NCBI RefSeq assembly: GCF_019059575.1
Contig: NW_024881711.1
Location: 620,001-684,000 of the forward strand
DNA from: Amphibalanus amphitrite
Taxonomy: Eukaryota > Arthropoda > Thecostraca > Balanomorpha > Balanidae
Reading direction: 5' to 3'
DNA: 64,000 bases
Shown here: piece by piece, positions 1 through 11,451 of the stretch
Numbering within the stretch: position 1 is the stretch's first letter
Layout of the letters: the number at the start of each line of letters is the position of its first letter
The notes under the pieces: model-generated
What the model saw: the letters and a program-made list of their open reading frames with translations, nothing else
Databases searched by the model: none
Told to the model about the DNA's origin: nothing
Translations under genes and position numbers: made by a program

Positions 1-831
1 TCGCGTAAAAAGCGGCCGATCGCGACGAAACTTTCAGTACCATCGCAATTCGCATTGATCAATTTTACACATACCCTGAAAATTTCATGACCTTGATCCA
101 AATGACCTTTGACCTGTGACCTCTTTTCCGAGACCATGTTTGGCCGGAATCGCGATTTGGCGTATGTCGGCTCGCATTAGCCGCGCGTTTGCAAGCTTTT
201 CGTGGTTTCAAACGTTCAAACATGTGATTTGATGTTGCTCCCATACATTAGGGTGGGTTTTAAGGTCACCTGAAGCCCGGCTGAAGGTCAGGTCAGGTCA
301 TTTACCTTTGGTGACCTCGGGTGACCTCGGTTCACTTTTTCGAGTTCTAGGCTAGTTTTTGGAGCTGAATTCGAATTTAGCAACCATTTGAACATTTACG
401 AAGTAGTTTTGGTGCCTTCGTAACATGTTACGAAGCTGTCAGAGGCGGTTGCCACGTATTACGAATAGCCGTCACAACCCCTACCGGTTGACCTGACCTG
501 ACCTGACCCGATCTGGTCTAAATGCTTAAAGACATCATCTCTGATCAAAACTTACACGATATTCGTGATCAGCACCCCGGAAAACCACACAGCAGCCTTT
601 CTAACAGGTACCGATTTTCCCGGGTTTCGGGTCATTGACCTGACCTGGAAGGTCACCCGATGACCTAAGACCTTAAAATTGGGTATCATCGGCTTCCTCT
701 CGTGACGGGCAACACGCTCGTTTTCTCCGCGAAGCTCTAGCTTGATCAGGGGCCAAACGCGAGGGGGGTCGTACCAACCCCCCCCCCCCTTGTGCCATCG
801 AAGGACACAAAATGGCCTGTGCCGGCGAGGG
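1..831. repeat. TTAA-type GGTCA-rich element, copy A (start lies outside the window)
   Basis: The 3' end reads CCGGCGAGGG followed by TTAA at 832-835, the terminus seen in the fuller copies at 12087-13259 and 51005-52174. Close to that end there is a G-run/C-run hairpin (about 762-790). The body carries repeated GGTCA and TGACC words, for example near 285-320 and 490-510. The first 100 bases resemble the region just inside the left hairpin of the 12087 copy (TTTCAGTACC followed by a CAATTT..ACAC stretch). No coding potential was seen. The family could be piggyBac-like or Kolobok-like, since both use TTAA; no transposase for it is present in the window. Confidence 0.6.
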
Positions 832-835
832 TTAA

Positions 836-2975
836 AAAAGGCGCCGCTACTTGATGTTTGGGCAGCGCAAAGGTTGATATCACAGATTGGTGTTTGCAAG
901 GGCGCAGTCAGGTTCGGTCCTCCCCCCCCTCCCCGGCCTTGGCGGTCAATGATACGTGGTTTTTATTTTTTACATTTTTTATAAATTTATTTTTTGCAGC
1001 TTTACGAAATAAAGTGGCCGAAATCCGGGGAGAAAATAGGATTTGGGGGTAGGTTAGGTTCCGCGGGCCCTATCCCAGCGAAAAACGTAATGGTCATTTG
1101 CCCCCCCCCCTTCAGATGACCCTGGATCCGCCCTTGAATTGAATGATACCGTTTAGGATGACATCTTCCCGCCTATCGCCATATTTCAGCGTTTTATGTA
1201 TGTACCATCGCCAAAGTGGATACGGGTATCGATAGAAAAAAGATCAGGCTGTCGTGTGGTACACTCGGTTTTTACGTATCTCGACTAATAAGTTCATAAA
1301 TCGACTTAGTGTTGCCCTCGAAATCGGTTTCTCCCATAGGTTTAGCACTAGCGAAGGGAAAATAAAAAACCTTCACGCTCTGCCTACGTCACCAGAGCTG
1401 AAGCTACCAATGCCCTTGACTGGGGCCGATTTTCACAGCCCAAGGTTGGGAAGAGATTTACCACATGCCGACCGGCGCAACAGTTAAACGACATGGAATG
1501 GACAGGAGCTTCGATTAGCATTGCCACGTGTGTAACCAAAAGTCAAGGATTTTGCCGGATGAATATCCGGAGATCCGGAGGATGCGGATGAATTTCTTTT
1601 CACGTGGGTTTACATTTTCATATATTATCTTAAAGGGATTATCAGGGTTTAAAAATTGAAAGGAATCGGCATAAATTTCCAATCAATGAACTCCCCAGAC
1701 TCTGCCGATTCTAAATATATGCATAAAATGTAAATCGGTACCAAAATTTGCGAGATATAGCCGTTTCAAAATTGACAAAATTGTACTTACTCACGCAAAA
1801 CAAGTACTTGGGCGGCCAAGTTGGCCCATCACTAAAATGTAAACAAAGAGCAGCCTTGGGAAATTTCGCCAAGGCCGCCGCACCGCACTGTCGATTTCCA
1901 CAAGACGGGCCTTGTCTGTTTTGTTTTTGTCTGTTGTTTTTAGGGCCTTGCAGCAAGATTTCAGTGCTTGGCATTGAATTTGGATATGAACAAATTGAAG
2001 ATTTGCTTTTCAATAAGACAGCAAGAGTTATCAACATTGCCAAAGTTATTATTTTGATTTGGGTGTGATTTGAATAGCTTGAGCTTGTTTGCTGATCATC
2101 AAATCTTGATTAATATCATTTAAATGTCAACAATTTTCAAGGGTAAATTTGAGTGTTTTATTTCAATAAATTGAAATGTAAGTGCATCAGGCACATGAGC
2201 TAAGTTTCAATCTGATTATTTTGTCAAGAGTGGTCAATCTAATGTAACGTCTTGCGAGAAAGCTTACCTAAGTGACTGAAGAAAGCGCTACCTACAGTTT
2301 TTCAAGATCTATGTTGATCTGTTTTTTTTGAACAACAGGTTGTACAACATGATGTTGTGACATGACCTCTGTGTCCTGTACGTCTCCCCTGCTGCTGCAG
2401 CAGAGCCCCGGCTTCAACTATGGGTTCAACTATGGGTGGGCTCTCCGTGAACGTCTTGGTGCGTTTCTACATATTGCTGCTGTGAAAGGACGGTACATGA
2501 AAAATATGTAACTTGTATGTTTTTTATTGCCCTAGTACCTACTTAATGTATATTTTTGTTGTTTATGAGTGATAAATGAATATATTTTGAGGAAAATTGA
2601 GGCATTTCAGTTTTAGTTTGTGGAACAGAACAGAAGAAGCTGCTGAGTGCGGATCATGCTTCAATTGAGAGAATCATCCTCAGTTATCTACATATAGGCA
2701 TGCTTTGTAAGCTCCTTGCATTTTGCCAGCTTCTACTTGCTAGTCAAAGTTGTAAGAAGGGTTAGGGAGAACAATTGGTACACATGCCACCATGTGCAAT
2801 CACCAAACGAATGAATGTGAGGGCCAAGTCCTTCACACAGCATGGATGCTTATAGGTACTGCACTAATGTATAATGTTCATTATGTTCATATTAGCAACT
2901 CACCCAGGCAGCCTGCCTTGTGGTATTTCTGAGTTTAAGATTTTGTAAGACTCACACTAATCATAAGGTAAATTA
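836..2975. other. Unassigned non-coding stretch
   Basis: About 2.1 kb, mostly AT-rich in its second half, with only short low-quality open frames on both strands. No protein family was recognised and no tandem array was seen. A possible hAT-type end lies inside it and is listed separately. Confidence 0.4.
1085..1141 (-). mobile_element. Possible hAT-like transposon end
   Basis: On the minus strand the sequence contains CAAGGGCGGATCCAGGG followed by a run of G. This is the style of terminus common in animal hAT elements (CAGGGGCGGATCCAGG-like). I found no matching opposite end and no 8-bp duplication, so this is at most a fragment. Confidence 0.3.
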
Positions 2976-2982
2976 TATTGAT

Positions 2983-3905
2983 ATGTATGGATGAACAATG
3001 TGCAAAGGGGTCGCACGTGCCTGCTCAGTGCTCAGCCATGGATGCACGTGCCTTCTCAACAATGGGCGTGCTTGCAGACATCTCCATGGACGAACAATGT
3101 GCAAAGGGGGGGGGGGGGCGTGCCTCCGCGGCCGCCTGTTGGCTCAGCCGCTGCTGCTGCTTGGCGCCGCTGCTGAGCGCTGCCGGAGACGCCGCTCGCT
3201 GCCGGAGCTGCCGGAACAGTCACCGGAGCTGCCGCCCGCTGCCGGAGCTGCGGGAGCCGGGCCCGCCGCTCATCTGTCAGGACCGCCGACGGCAGCACGC
3301 CCGTCTGTCAGGGTCTGTCAGTGCCGGCAGTGGACGCGCGCGGGTGCGGGCCGGGTACGGACGCGCGCGGGTGCGCGCCAGGTACGGGTGCGCGCCGGCT
3401 ATGGACGCGCGCGCGCTTGCGTGCCGACGATGGGCGCGCGCGCGTGTATGCCGACCATGGCTGCCGCCCGCTGCCGGAGCTGCGGGAGCCGGGCCCGCCG
3501 CTCATCTGTCAGGACCGCCGACGGCAGCACGCCCGTCTGTCAGGGTCTGTCAGTGCCGGCAGTGGACGCGCGCGGGTGCGGGCCGGGTACGGACGCGCGC
3601 GGGTGCGCGCCGGTACGTGCCGGGTACGAACTCGCTTGGGTGCGCCCCGGCTGTGGACGCGCGCGGGTGCGCGCCGGGTACGGACGCGGCGTGCTCGCCG
3701 GGTAAGGACGCGGCGCGCGCTTGCGTGCCGACGATGGGCGCGCGCGCGTGCATGCCGGCCATGGCCGCGCGCGTGCGCCCCAGCCATGGACGCGCGCTAA
3801 TGCGCGCCGGCGATGGGCACGCACGTGCCTGCTCGGCAATGGATGAGCGACGAGCGTGCCTTCTCGGAAATGAGTATACATGCAGACATTTCATGGATGA
3901 ACGCT
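2983..3905. repeat. GC-rich minisatellite with a ~150-bp duplicated block
   Basis: A word around ATGGACGAACAATGTGCAAA recurs at about 2987 and 3086. Related ATGGATGAGCGACGAGCG and GCACGTGCCT words return near 3810-3900. The block starting GCCGCCCGCTGCCGG at about 3231 is repeated at about 3463, an offset of 232, for roughly 150 bp. Inside it, units of about 25-28 bp (GGGTACGGACGCGCGCGGGT type) repeat. The long open frames on both strands here are arginine/alanine/proline-rich products of the repeat and give no credible protein. Confidence 0.75.
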
Positions 3906-4403
3906 TTCAATATGTTCAATGTGTTGAGACGGATCTGAGTAAACTGGAGAGAAACTAGGATAGTTTTAGTCCTGCTCAACTAGTTCTGCCAATAAGTAAA
4001 AACACCACCTTGCTGCCAACTGCTTACCAAATACCGCATCTGTTGTACCCTTGCATGATGCATATGTACATACAGAAAAAAATACAGTCTGTTGAAATCT
4101 GAAAACATACACTGCTGAGCACTGTGGATGAATCTGTATGAACCCTGTGGCTCCGCGAAACCTTCTGGCCCAGGTTATAATTGACAGTGAATTAGGAATC
4201 AATCCTTGCGAAGAGAAAATAGATCATTGTGCTTTAGATGAGCATAATGAAGAAGCGTTCCTGAAGTTGAGTTAGTGACTTTCCATCATCCATGCCAGAT
4301 GGCCAAAACACACCATTTCAATACTGTCCCAAAAATATATTTCAAAACACTTATTGCATGGCTATACACACCAGCTTACTCAGTCACCACACTCAAACCA
4401 AGG

Positions 4404-4588
4404 CCATATAAGGGTAGTAGTATAGCAGGCGTCACACTTGTTTTTTTGCAACCATGGACGAACGAAGAGAGGCGCTGTAGGTTAGGTTTGGTTTGGTAAG
4501 GTTTGGTGAGAAAGCATCTCTGGGTATAGCGCATCTCCTTGGTTGCAAAAAGAAGTGTGACGCCTGCTTTATGACTACCCATATAAGT
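4404..4588. repeat. Short foldback (inverted repeat) element
   Basis: AGCAGGCGTCACACTTG followed by a T-run and GCAACCA (about 4423-4453) is matched in inverse by TGGTTGCAAAAAGAAGTG and ACGCCTGCT (about 4539-4568). The similarity reaches outwards to the TATA/ACCC flanks. The arms are about 45 bp and the loop about 85 bp. It is non-coding and probably the remnant of a small DNA transposon. Confidence 0.6.
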
Positions 4589-5466
4589 AGACTCAAACAC
4601 AGTCTACTGATACAAACGTCACTGGTCTCAAGTCTGCGCTCAATGCACCAGATGTACACTACTCACAATACGTCAGGACTCAAGGTCAGCCACCAATTTT
4701 CTACATCAAAATTCACATCAGGTTTTCAAAGTAACAATGTATGTGCCACTTCGGTACTTTGTGCTACAAACACAGAATAAATGATATCAGTCAGCAATGC
4801 ATTGCTCATTGTCAGCCAAAGTCTGCAAAGTCAGTCCGCAGGCTTTGCAAGTAAGTGCAAAGTCTGCGGAGATCAGTTGCTTTACACACCACCAATATCA
4901 TGCTGCAATGTGCTCAAAACATGCCTATACACCAACAACAAAGCACAACCATGAAGCACCACTGATAACACTTAACCTCAAAGCACACAACATGATAATT
5001 TATTTATTTTGAGTACCTACAGAAACAGAATGTCTCAAGGCCACTCGTGCTCACTCCGAAATCTGCCAGTCGCTCAGCCTTGAATATTGACATTATTTCA
5101 TCTGAAATCTATTTTCTTCACTTGATCAAAGTTGATCTGCGTCATACATCTTACAACGGATGTCTCGAATTATTGGTAACGTTCAGCACTTAGCATTAAA
5201 AATGATAGGTAACTTTGATTCAACACTAGTTCCATCCAAGCTTCTTCATTGCTTGAGCTATATCACTTTCAAGTTTAATTACTTGAACTAAGACATTCTT
5301 GAATTACACTCGGGATGAGCTTAGTTTGAACGCACACAACACAATTTTTTAATTTGAATTATTTTGATAACCCACAGGATATCTAGAATGAGAAGCTGAG
5401 AAGAATGAGAAGAAGGTTGTGTTCGTTGTGTTACGGACCTATGCTATATTTCCCTATTTTGTCTTG
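4589..5466. other. Unassigned AT-rich stretch
   Basis: Non-coding by eye, with only short frames and no repeat unit or transposon terminus recognised. Confidence 0.4.
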
Positions 5467-5551
5467 GGAAAATATAATGGAGCATGTAATCCATTATATT
5501 TTCCCTAGATCCATTATATTTTCCCTAGATCCATTATATTTTCCCTAGAAA
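5467..5551. repeat. Three-copy 20-bp tandem repeat with an inverted partner
   Basis: The unit TCCATTATATTTTCCCTAGA occurs three times at about 5489-5549. A reversed version (GGGAAAATATAATGGA) lies just upstream at about 5467-5482, so the block can fold. It lies about 430 bp upstream of the P-type transposase remnant. No function can be assigned. Confidence 0.7.
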
Positions 5552-5978
5552 TATTTAGAAAAGTCTCCGCTAGTGTAAACCCTATGGGCGTTTAGAGATG
5601 GACCACCAAGTACTCGCAAGTTTACGCGGCTGGCAGCCGCGAAAACTTTGGAGGCCCACCATTGGAAAATTAGGCAATTTTGAGACGAATGACGTTGGAT
5701 TGGGGCTTCAGTCACCTTCTTCTACACGTTTCACTAAGTAAGTCCGAAATTTTGGAAAAAACCCTGATAATACCTTTAACATTTCATACATTTTTTCTTA
5801 ACAATCGTCGAATGACTCAAGGCCATATATAGGGAATGACTCGTCTTTATGGGCCAAGTTGTGACTGTGACTTTGAAATGGTAACCGTATATTTTATTGG
5901 AAACTTTTAGCACACATTGTTACGGGAGCATTTATGCATATTCACTGCATTAGAGTTTTAACATTGGTCTAAAATTAA

Positions 5979-7213
5979 ATGAAATTCGATGAAATTCGTC
6001 TAAAATTTGATGAAGATGAGGAAGTGCGAGCACTCGCGCTCTACTTTCAGGGTCCCAGGATTATATATGGCCTTGGTCCCAGGGCGTATCGGTTCCTACA
6101 AAAACGGTACGTCCTTCCCCATCCTCGAACTCTGCGGAGGAAGATGGAAAAAATACAGATGCGACCTGGCTTTCATGACGCTATCTTGGCTCTCATGAAA
6201 GAGAAGTTCGCCGGAGCAAGTGCCAAGGACAAGCTGTGCATCATTTCGTTCGACGAAATGCAGCTGAAACCAAGGTTGGCCTACCAGCGGGGTGATGACG
6301 TCATCGAGGGCTTCACTGATCATGGCTCTCTCTGCCGCGCCAATGCCTGCGCCGACCACGCCTTGGTCATGATAGTGCAGGGCGTCAGTGTCACCAAACG
6401 CTGGAAACAGCCCATCGGTTTCTTTCTGAGTTCCGGAACGACCAAGGCCGTTGTGCAGCAGCAGCTGTTAACACAGTGTGTCCAACGTGTAACAACAACA
6501 GCGGGATTCACTGTGCTAGCTACAACTTGTGACATGTCAAAGAACAACCAGGCGACCTACAGACTGCTCGGAGCTGCGGAAACCGGCTTGTTCACCGTGG
6601 ACGGGCACGAGGTTGCTGCTCTGTATGACGTGCCTCACATCTTCAAATGCAGACGAAATGCATTAATGAAATACGATATTGAAGTAGACGGTGAAGTAGC
6701 CTCTTGGAGTCATTTAGAAACACTACGCACTCGAATGCGCTTCTTTCCCACGGGCTGCTCCAAAACTAAGCCAGAAACACATCAGGCCAAACAGCTTTGA
6801 AAAATGAAAGTCAGCTATGCCCTACAGGTGATGAGCCGGACAGTAGCAGCAGCAATCACATTGCATGCGAGTCGACCCACGGCAAGCTCCCGCGCACTGC
6901 ACTCCAGACTGCTACTCTCCTGCTGCGCCTCAACGACCTGCTCGATGTGCTAAACTCTTCCGCCCGGTTCGACCCCTGCTCAAAGCGGCGCGCGATATCC
7001 AGCCTCCATCCAGCAACGGCGGGAGAACACATGCAGTTGCTTCAGGAGAGCGACGCCTGGCTGCAGCGGTGGACGGTCGGTGGCGGCGCCAGCATCGACT
7101 CCATTCGAGGACTGCGACAAACGATAAAAGGCGTGGTGAAAATCTGGGACTTTTGTCAGGCTGCTGGGTGCCCGTTCCTGTGCACTCGCCGCTTAAACCA
7201 AGATCCAAGCTAA
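5979..7213 (+). pseudogene. Broken P-element (THAP9-like) transposase
   Basis: The first open frame (5979-6800) matches the RNase H-like core of P-element transposases. It has the EVRALAL...LPHPRTLRR region at about residues 17-55, the first acidic motif SFDEMQL near residue 90, and the DVPHIFKCRRNAL motif near residue 215. A TGA at 6798-6800 interrupts it. The same frame then continues with KMKVSYALQVMSR before homology moves to another frame around 6880. That second frame carries LNDLLDVLNSS, a SIDSIRGLRQTIKG-like motif and TRRLNQDP, and stops at 7211-7213. The THAP DNA-binding domain expected upstream was not found, and the conserved tail after RRLNQDP is missing. In the family this enzyme cuts and pastes P-type DNA transposons in the nucleus. 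Here it has at least one stop and one frameshift and cannot be functional. Confidence 0.85.
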
Positions 7214-7862
7214 TGGAAATGAAAGAGTTTATCTCGGCAAAAATATATATTAGGCACATACACGGTGCCTGTGTACCTACTTATAATGAAGAAACATTAT
7301 GACAACGTTTGAAACGTTTAACACAACCCCTCCTCTAAATGCATTTATGAAACGTGAGTGGGCCAATAAAGGCAACTAGTTTTAACTGTAACAAAAAAAG
7401 CACTTCTGGGCACGTAAATGTGGTAAATGTGGTAAAATGTGGTAAAATTCACCACCCCATATCGCCTCTACCGGAAACCCGTTTTAACCCCCGAAGGACA
7501 TTGGCAATAGAGCAGGATCGTTCATGTTTATCAAAACAGCCGGCAACTTTCTATCGCAGCGAAAGGTTGGCTAGGACGAGAGTCATTGCTTTCACTGACT
7601 ATGACAAACCTACTCGAACGGATTTTCACCTAGGAAGTTACCAAACGAATGTTGAAAAATACATCAGCACCATGAAAAAAAACCTTACCCACCATGCTCA
7701 GCAACGCCGCCTCCCGCCGGCGTCCACCGGAAAAGGGCGGCAAACGAGCGAAGCTTAAATTGTCAGAAGTGATTCCAGACAGCAACACCGGATTAGAATA
7801 AAATGCAGTTGCACCTTCTCATATTGCCCCGGTACCCCGTTATGCCCCACCTTCCCCTATTA
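7214..7862. other. Unassigned stretch ending in a solo TA-GGGGAA-type terminus
   Basis: Most of this stretch shows nothing recognisable; one 134-codon frame (7354-7758) has no family signature. At 7815-7859, read on the minus strand, there is TA then GGGGAAGGTGGGGCA. This is the outer end shared with the TA-flanked elements at 15250, 33681 and 59851. No partner end was found upstream. Confidence 0.45.
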
Positions 7863-9121
7863 CTATGAACGTCAAACCCCTTGAGACCCCACTTTTTTGC
7901 GATAATTTTTAAATGCGTCAACTTTCGTTGACAATATTCTGGCAATGTATGTTTCAGAACCTGCCGAAACTTTTATTACTAAGGTATTTTGACGCCAAAC
8001 GATTATGGAAGGTACTTCTCATTCACTCGTAATGCTAAGGTCAATTCAGGCCCGGGGAGAGGCTTGCGCTCGGCCACGCTCGAGCCCCGCCACCAGCGCC
8101 ATCTGCTCTAAATGCCATCTACCAGCGCCCGCTACCGCTACCAGCTACCGCCCACCATCAAGCCTGAATGGAGCGAGAGACGCGAGCAAGGCCCTATATA
8201 CCAGGTAGGGTCGTCCGGCGATTCTACCTTTTCGTGACGTCAGCTCGTGACGTCATTTGGAGTCAAGTCTCGAAGCCCCGTTCAATCCCCATGTAAATGA
8301 GCGATTTTCGAAGCACTGTAGAATGAAGTCTGCACAAGATATATCAAACCTAAGTATCTTATCTGAAAGAGCAGACAATTTTCTACAAGTTATCTATTAC
8401 GTGTTTTTCGCTAAATCTTTTGCTTTTTTCACAAAAGCGTAAAATGTCCCCCATGTCTCCGCAGCCTCCCTGCCGCCGGCCGCCACGCGGTCGCGGTAGT
8501 GTAGTGGTTAGCGTGCCCGCGCAATATTCCAGAGGTCCCGAGTTCGAATCTATGCGGTGCGGAACTTTAATTGCAATTCCAAGCTGAATATACGCACATC
8601 CATAATAAATTATTATTCGTATAGCTTAACTGTCACCAAGCTATCCATATAAATTGACTTCACCCAAAATATCGGCAAGATTCTATTAAAATATAAATTC
8701 AAATATGGCGGCTTGGACTGCCGCGTGCGGTAGGCTCCGCCCATAGCTCCGCCCACATGCGTGACGTCATTCGTGTTAGTGGACACACGCGGAGATAGGG
8801 GACGACATGGGCCTGGACGCGAGTGACCGGTCGCCGGGCAAGGAGCGCCGGAGGGGTAGGGCGGAGCTTAGCGCTGACGTCATTACGTGGCTCCGCCCCA
8901 TGAGCGCGTAGCCTCTACCCAAACAGCAGATACGTTCCGTGAAATTTAACATTACGAGTGAATGAGAAGTACCTTTCATAATCGTTTGGCGTCAAAATAC
9001 CTTAGTAATAAAAGTTTCGGCAGGTTCTGAAACACACATTGCCAGAATATTGTCAACGAGAGTTGACGCATTTACAAATTATCGCAAAAAAGTGGGGTCT
9101 CAAGGGGTTTGACGTCCATAG
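7863..9121. mobile_element. 1.26-kb non-autonomous DNA transposon with ~180-bp terminal inverted repeats
   Basis: The left end (CTATGAACGTCAAACCCC..., to about 8041) is matched in inverse by about 8946-9121, with few mismatches over about 180 bp. A TA dinucleotide flanks both sides (7861-7862 and 9122-9123), consistent with a TA target duplication. The interior holds no transposase. It holds two TGACGTCA words, a tRNA-like RNA polymerase III promoter region at 8489-8562 and GC-rich filler. The TA duplication suggests the Tc1/mariner superfamily, but the termini are not diagnostic. Confidence 0.75.
8489..8562 (+). repeat. tRNA-derived (SINE-like) sequence
   Basis: An A-box-like TAGTGTAGTGGTTAGCGTG (about 8497) and a B-box-like GAGTTCGAATC (about 8541) are spaced as in a tRNA. 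They resemble the Asp/Glu/Gly-type tRNA consensus. The T-stem pairs poorly (two mismatches in five) and no clean acceptor stem or anticodon arm can be drawn. I call it a degenerate tRNA-derived element and not a working tRNA gene. Confidence 0.55.
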
Positions 9122-9482
9122 TAGTTATAGGTCTGGCAATGGTAACTACACTTTCATCCTCGTAAAGGAAGTAACCACAGCGAATCCGCACGACTAAATC
9201 ATCAGGTCGCCAAAAACTCGGCAGTTACAGGAAATCTCGATCTTGCCCATTCCAAGATTACTAGAACATAGGTCCATTCCATGTCGTAGACTATATATTC
9301 CGTGGTGCCACTCCTGCTCGAAACATGATTTGGTGTTGAAACGAATGGCATCCATGAGCACCATTTTGGCTCAGTATTTGAATATTTGGCACATAAGTGA
9401 GACAAAAGTATTTAAAATAAGAACAACGTGTTGGTTTCATTAATGTGCTCTATTTTTATTCTTTTTTATAACATGGGACGTC
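9122..9482. other. Unassigned short spacer
   Basis: Non-coding by eye. It lies between the 1.26-kb inverted-repeat element and the PIF/Harbinger-like element. No repeat or motif was recognised. Confidence 0.35.
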
Positions 9483-10000
9483 TAATGCCGGGTTCACACC
9501 GGATTCCGGGCCGGCAAAATTCCGTCTGCCGGGCCGGAAAAATGGCCAATTCCGTGCCGGAAAATTGAAAACTGGTGTGAACCGGCAAATCTGGCAACTT
9601 CTTTTGACCGGTCCGGCAGGCCGGAGAGCCAGATTTTCCGGTCCGGCAAGAAGTTGAAATCATCTCAACTTTTGCCTCGCCGGATAGCCACCGTTTGTGA
9701 TATGAAATTAAGGCACGAGAGAAATAACGTTATGTTTCAGCGCCACAGGCCCAATTTAGCCAACGGTGCCCTAATAGTCTCGCGATTTTTCACGAGAATA
9801 TAAAATTCAAGCGTAAATTTGACGGCGTTTCATTTTTATTTCAAAACATTTGCACCATTTGCATCTCAAACGGAGTGATAGCTACACTTCTGTTTTTGTA
9901 TTTCACATGACTCATGGCCTTTTCAAATTATAAATTAATTTCATTGGTTGGAAAATATCCATGACTTTATAATAAAAAAGATAAATATTATAAGGAAGCG

Positions 10001-10204
10001 GTGAAAAGGGCGAATTTGTTGAACAACATTGCGGACGCGCTGGTTGTAGAAGGAGCGGAGCCAGTATCTGCAGAAGAGATTAGCAAGCGCTGGAGCCGGC
10101 CGTGCAGGACAGGTAGCACAATGTACGTATTGCTAACTTCCGTCGTCTACGAACTGGAGCCAGCAGAGCATATTCTGAAATCTACATTCTACAAGACGCG
10201 CTGA
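10001..10204 (+). pseudogene. Fragment of a MADF/Myb-like DNA-binding protein
   Basis: A 67-codon frame contains NNIADALVVEGAEPVSAEEI followed by SKRW. This resembles the second half of a MADF domain, where an IA..L helix is followed by an acidic turn and a C/S-KRW helix. The typical LRDxY continuation is lost after SKRW. Harbinger elements usually encode such a protein beside their nuclease, which fits the position inside the 9486-11448 element. It is too short and eroded to be functional. The call rests on a short motif only. Confidence 0.4.
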
Positions 10205-10339
10205 CAACACTTCTCTGCCCTCGATGCCCTCCTACACAAGCACATAGCAGCTCGGGAGGGTGGAGGCAGTTTTGCCATTCAATCGCAAGTAGAAGATTCA
10301 TGAACTGCGATGGTAGGTACTGAATGCCAAGTATATTCT

Positions 10340-10983
10340 CCCGCGCCCTGCTGGGGGTGGGGGGGGGGGGGGGTATTTGAACCCTCCCTGTGGTTTTTCG
10401 CGAATATCTAAAAAAAAACAGTGGCTGTTTTTGGCACACCTTATCATGCACCTTTTCTGCACATGTTGTAAAAATTGTAGACCAAGGTCACTTAAGGTCA
10501 GGCCACCAGGTCACTTCAAGTGACCTCACCTCATACAAAGTTGCAACGTCTTCCATAGCTACATCTAGCGACCGACCTCTTTGAAACTCTCAGCAATTGA
10601 TAAGGGCAACAAAATGTACACAATTTAAATAAATAACTATCTCGGAATTTTGATCTCGGTGACCTAAGGTCAGGTCAATTTTGTGACCTCCCCATTATAA
10701 GTCAATGGGAGAAAATTGATGCCACGTTATGCGTTGTCTTGTTGTAAATCGTCCACATTCGACCTGAAAATCGGTGAAATTCGGCTTTCCATGACCTCTG
10801 GTGACCTGACCTTTGATTTGACCAAAAAGTGACTGAATTAATTTCGTCATTATTTTTGACACTCTTTCGAACGCCGCCTTCCCCGTATCGCTACGTGGCC
10901 AAGGAGCCGAGTTAGAAGGGGGGGGGGTGTTAAACACCCCCCAGCTAGGCGTGGAAATTTAGTATTCCCCAGCGGGGCGCGGG
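10340..10983. repeat. TTAA-type GGTCA-rich element, copy C
   Basis: The left end is CCCGCGCCCTGCTGGGG plus a G-run. The right end is a G-run, TGTTAAACA, a C-run, then CCAGCGGGGCGCGGG. The flanking tetramers are TTCT and TTAT, so the TTAA duplication has decayed or slipped. The interior has GGTCA/TGACC words near 10490-10530, 10660-10690 and 10790-10820. It is nested in the PIF/Harbinger-like element. Confidence 0.7.
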
Positions 10984-11451
10984 TTATGGCGGTAGAGTTC
11001 AGTGACAGTCAGATGACCGATTTTGAGACCCAGCCATCTACATCAGCAAGCGTAATATCAAGCTCGCCGTCTCTAATGCGCCCTGCCCAGCCCGTCAAAG
11101 CGCGATTGAAAGAAATAGTGTCTTTTTGTCGATGCCTAGCCCGCATGCTGTAAACGTTAAATTGTATTAATGTTACTAATATACCTACCAGTGAAGGATG
11201 GATGATTTTCGGTTGGATGGACTGCATCAGGGACTTGTAAAGCCATTACACAAGTATGTTCGATTTCAAAATAAATCGCGAGATTGCTTGGTACCTAGGC
11301 TTATCGTACTTAGAATGACATTTCCGGCTCGACTTTCCGGTTTTCCGGTTCTAGCGACTTCATTGACATCTAGCGACAATTTCAACATTTTGGTGCCGGC
11401 CCGGCAGACGGAATTTTTCCGGACCGGAAAACCGGTGTGAACCCGGCTTAA

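Larger units (their letters stand above)
9486..11448. mobile_element. PIF/Harbinger-like DNA transposon remnant
   Basis: The left end TGCCGGGTTCACACCGG is matched in inverse by the right end CCGGTGTGAACCCGGCT, and a 3-bp TAA flanks both sides (9483-9485 and 11449-11451). A second inverted stretch includes AATTCCGTCTGCCGGGCCGG near 9518 and its inverse near 11390. A 3-bp TWA-type duplication is the hallmark of PIF/Harbinger. The interior keeps a piece of a MADF/Myb-like reading frame (10001-10204), the second protein of that superfamily, and has been invaded by a TTAA-type element at 10340-10983. The nuclease gene is missing. Confidence 0.7.

Noticed and set aside
1930..1960. Similarity of TTTTTAGGGCCTTGCA to the end of the 662-bp insertion (TATTTAGGGCCTTGCA)
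   Set aside because: Only about 15 bases match and no second border or duplication was found; kept as a hint only.
3056..3894. Several long open frames on both strands in the GC-rich block
   Set aside because: All are Arg/Ala/Pro-rich translations of the minisatellite, with no domain, and they overlap each other on both strands.
7354..7758. A 134-codon open frame
   Set aside because: No domain, atypical composition, and it ends in a mobile-element terminus region; not supportable as a gene.
8489..8562. A functional tRNA gene
   Set aside because: The T-stem has two mismatches in five pairs and no acceptor or anticodon stem folds cleanly; only the internal promoter boxes are preserved.
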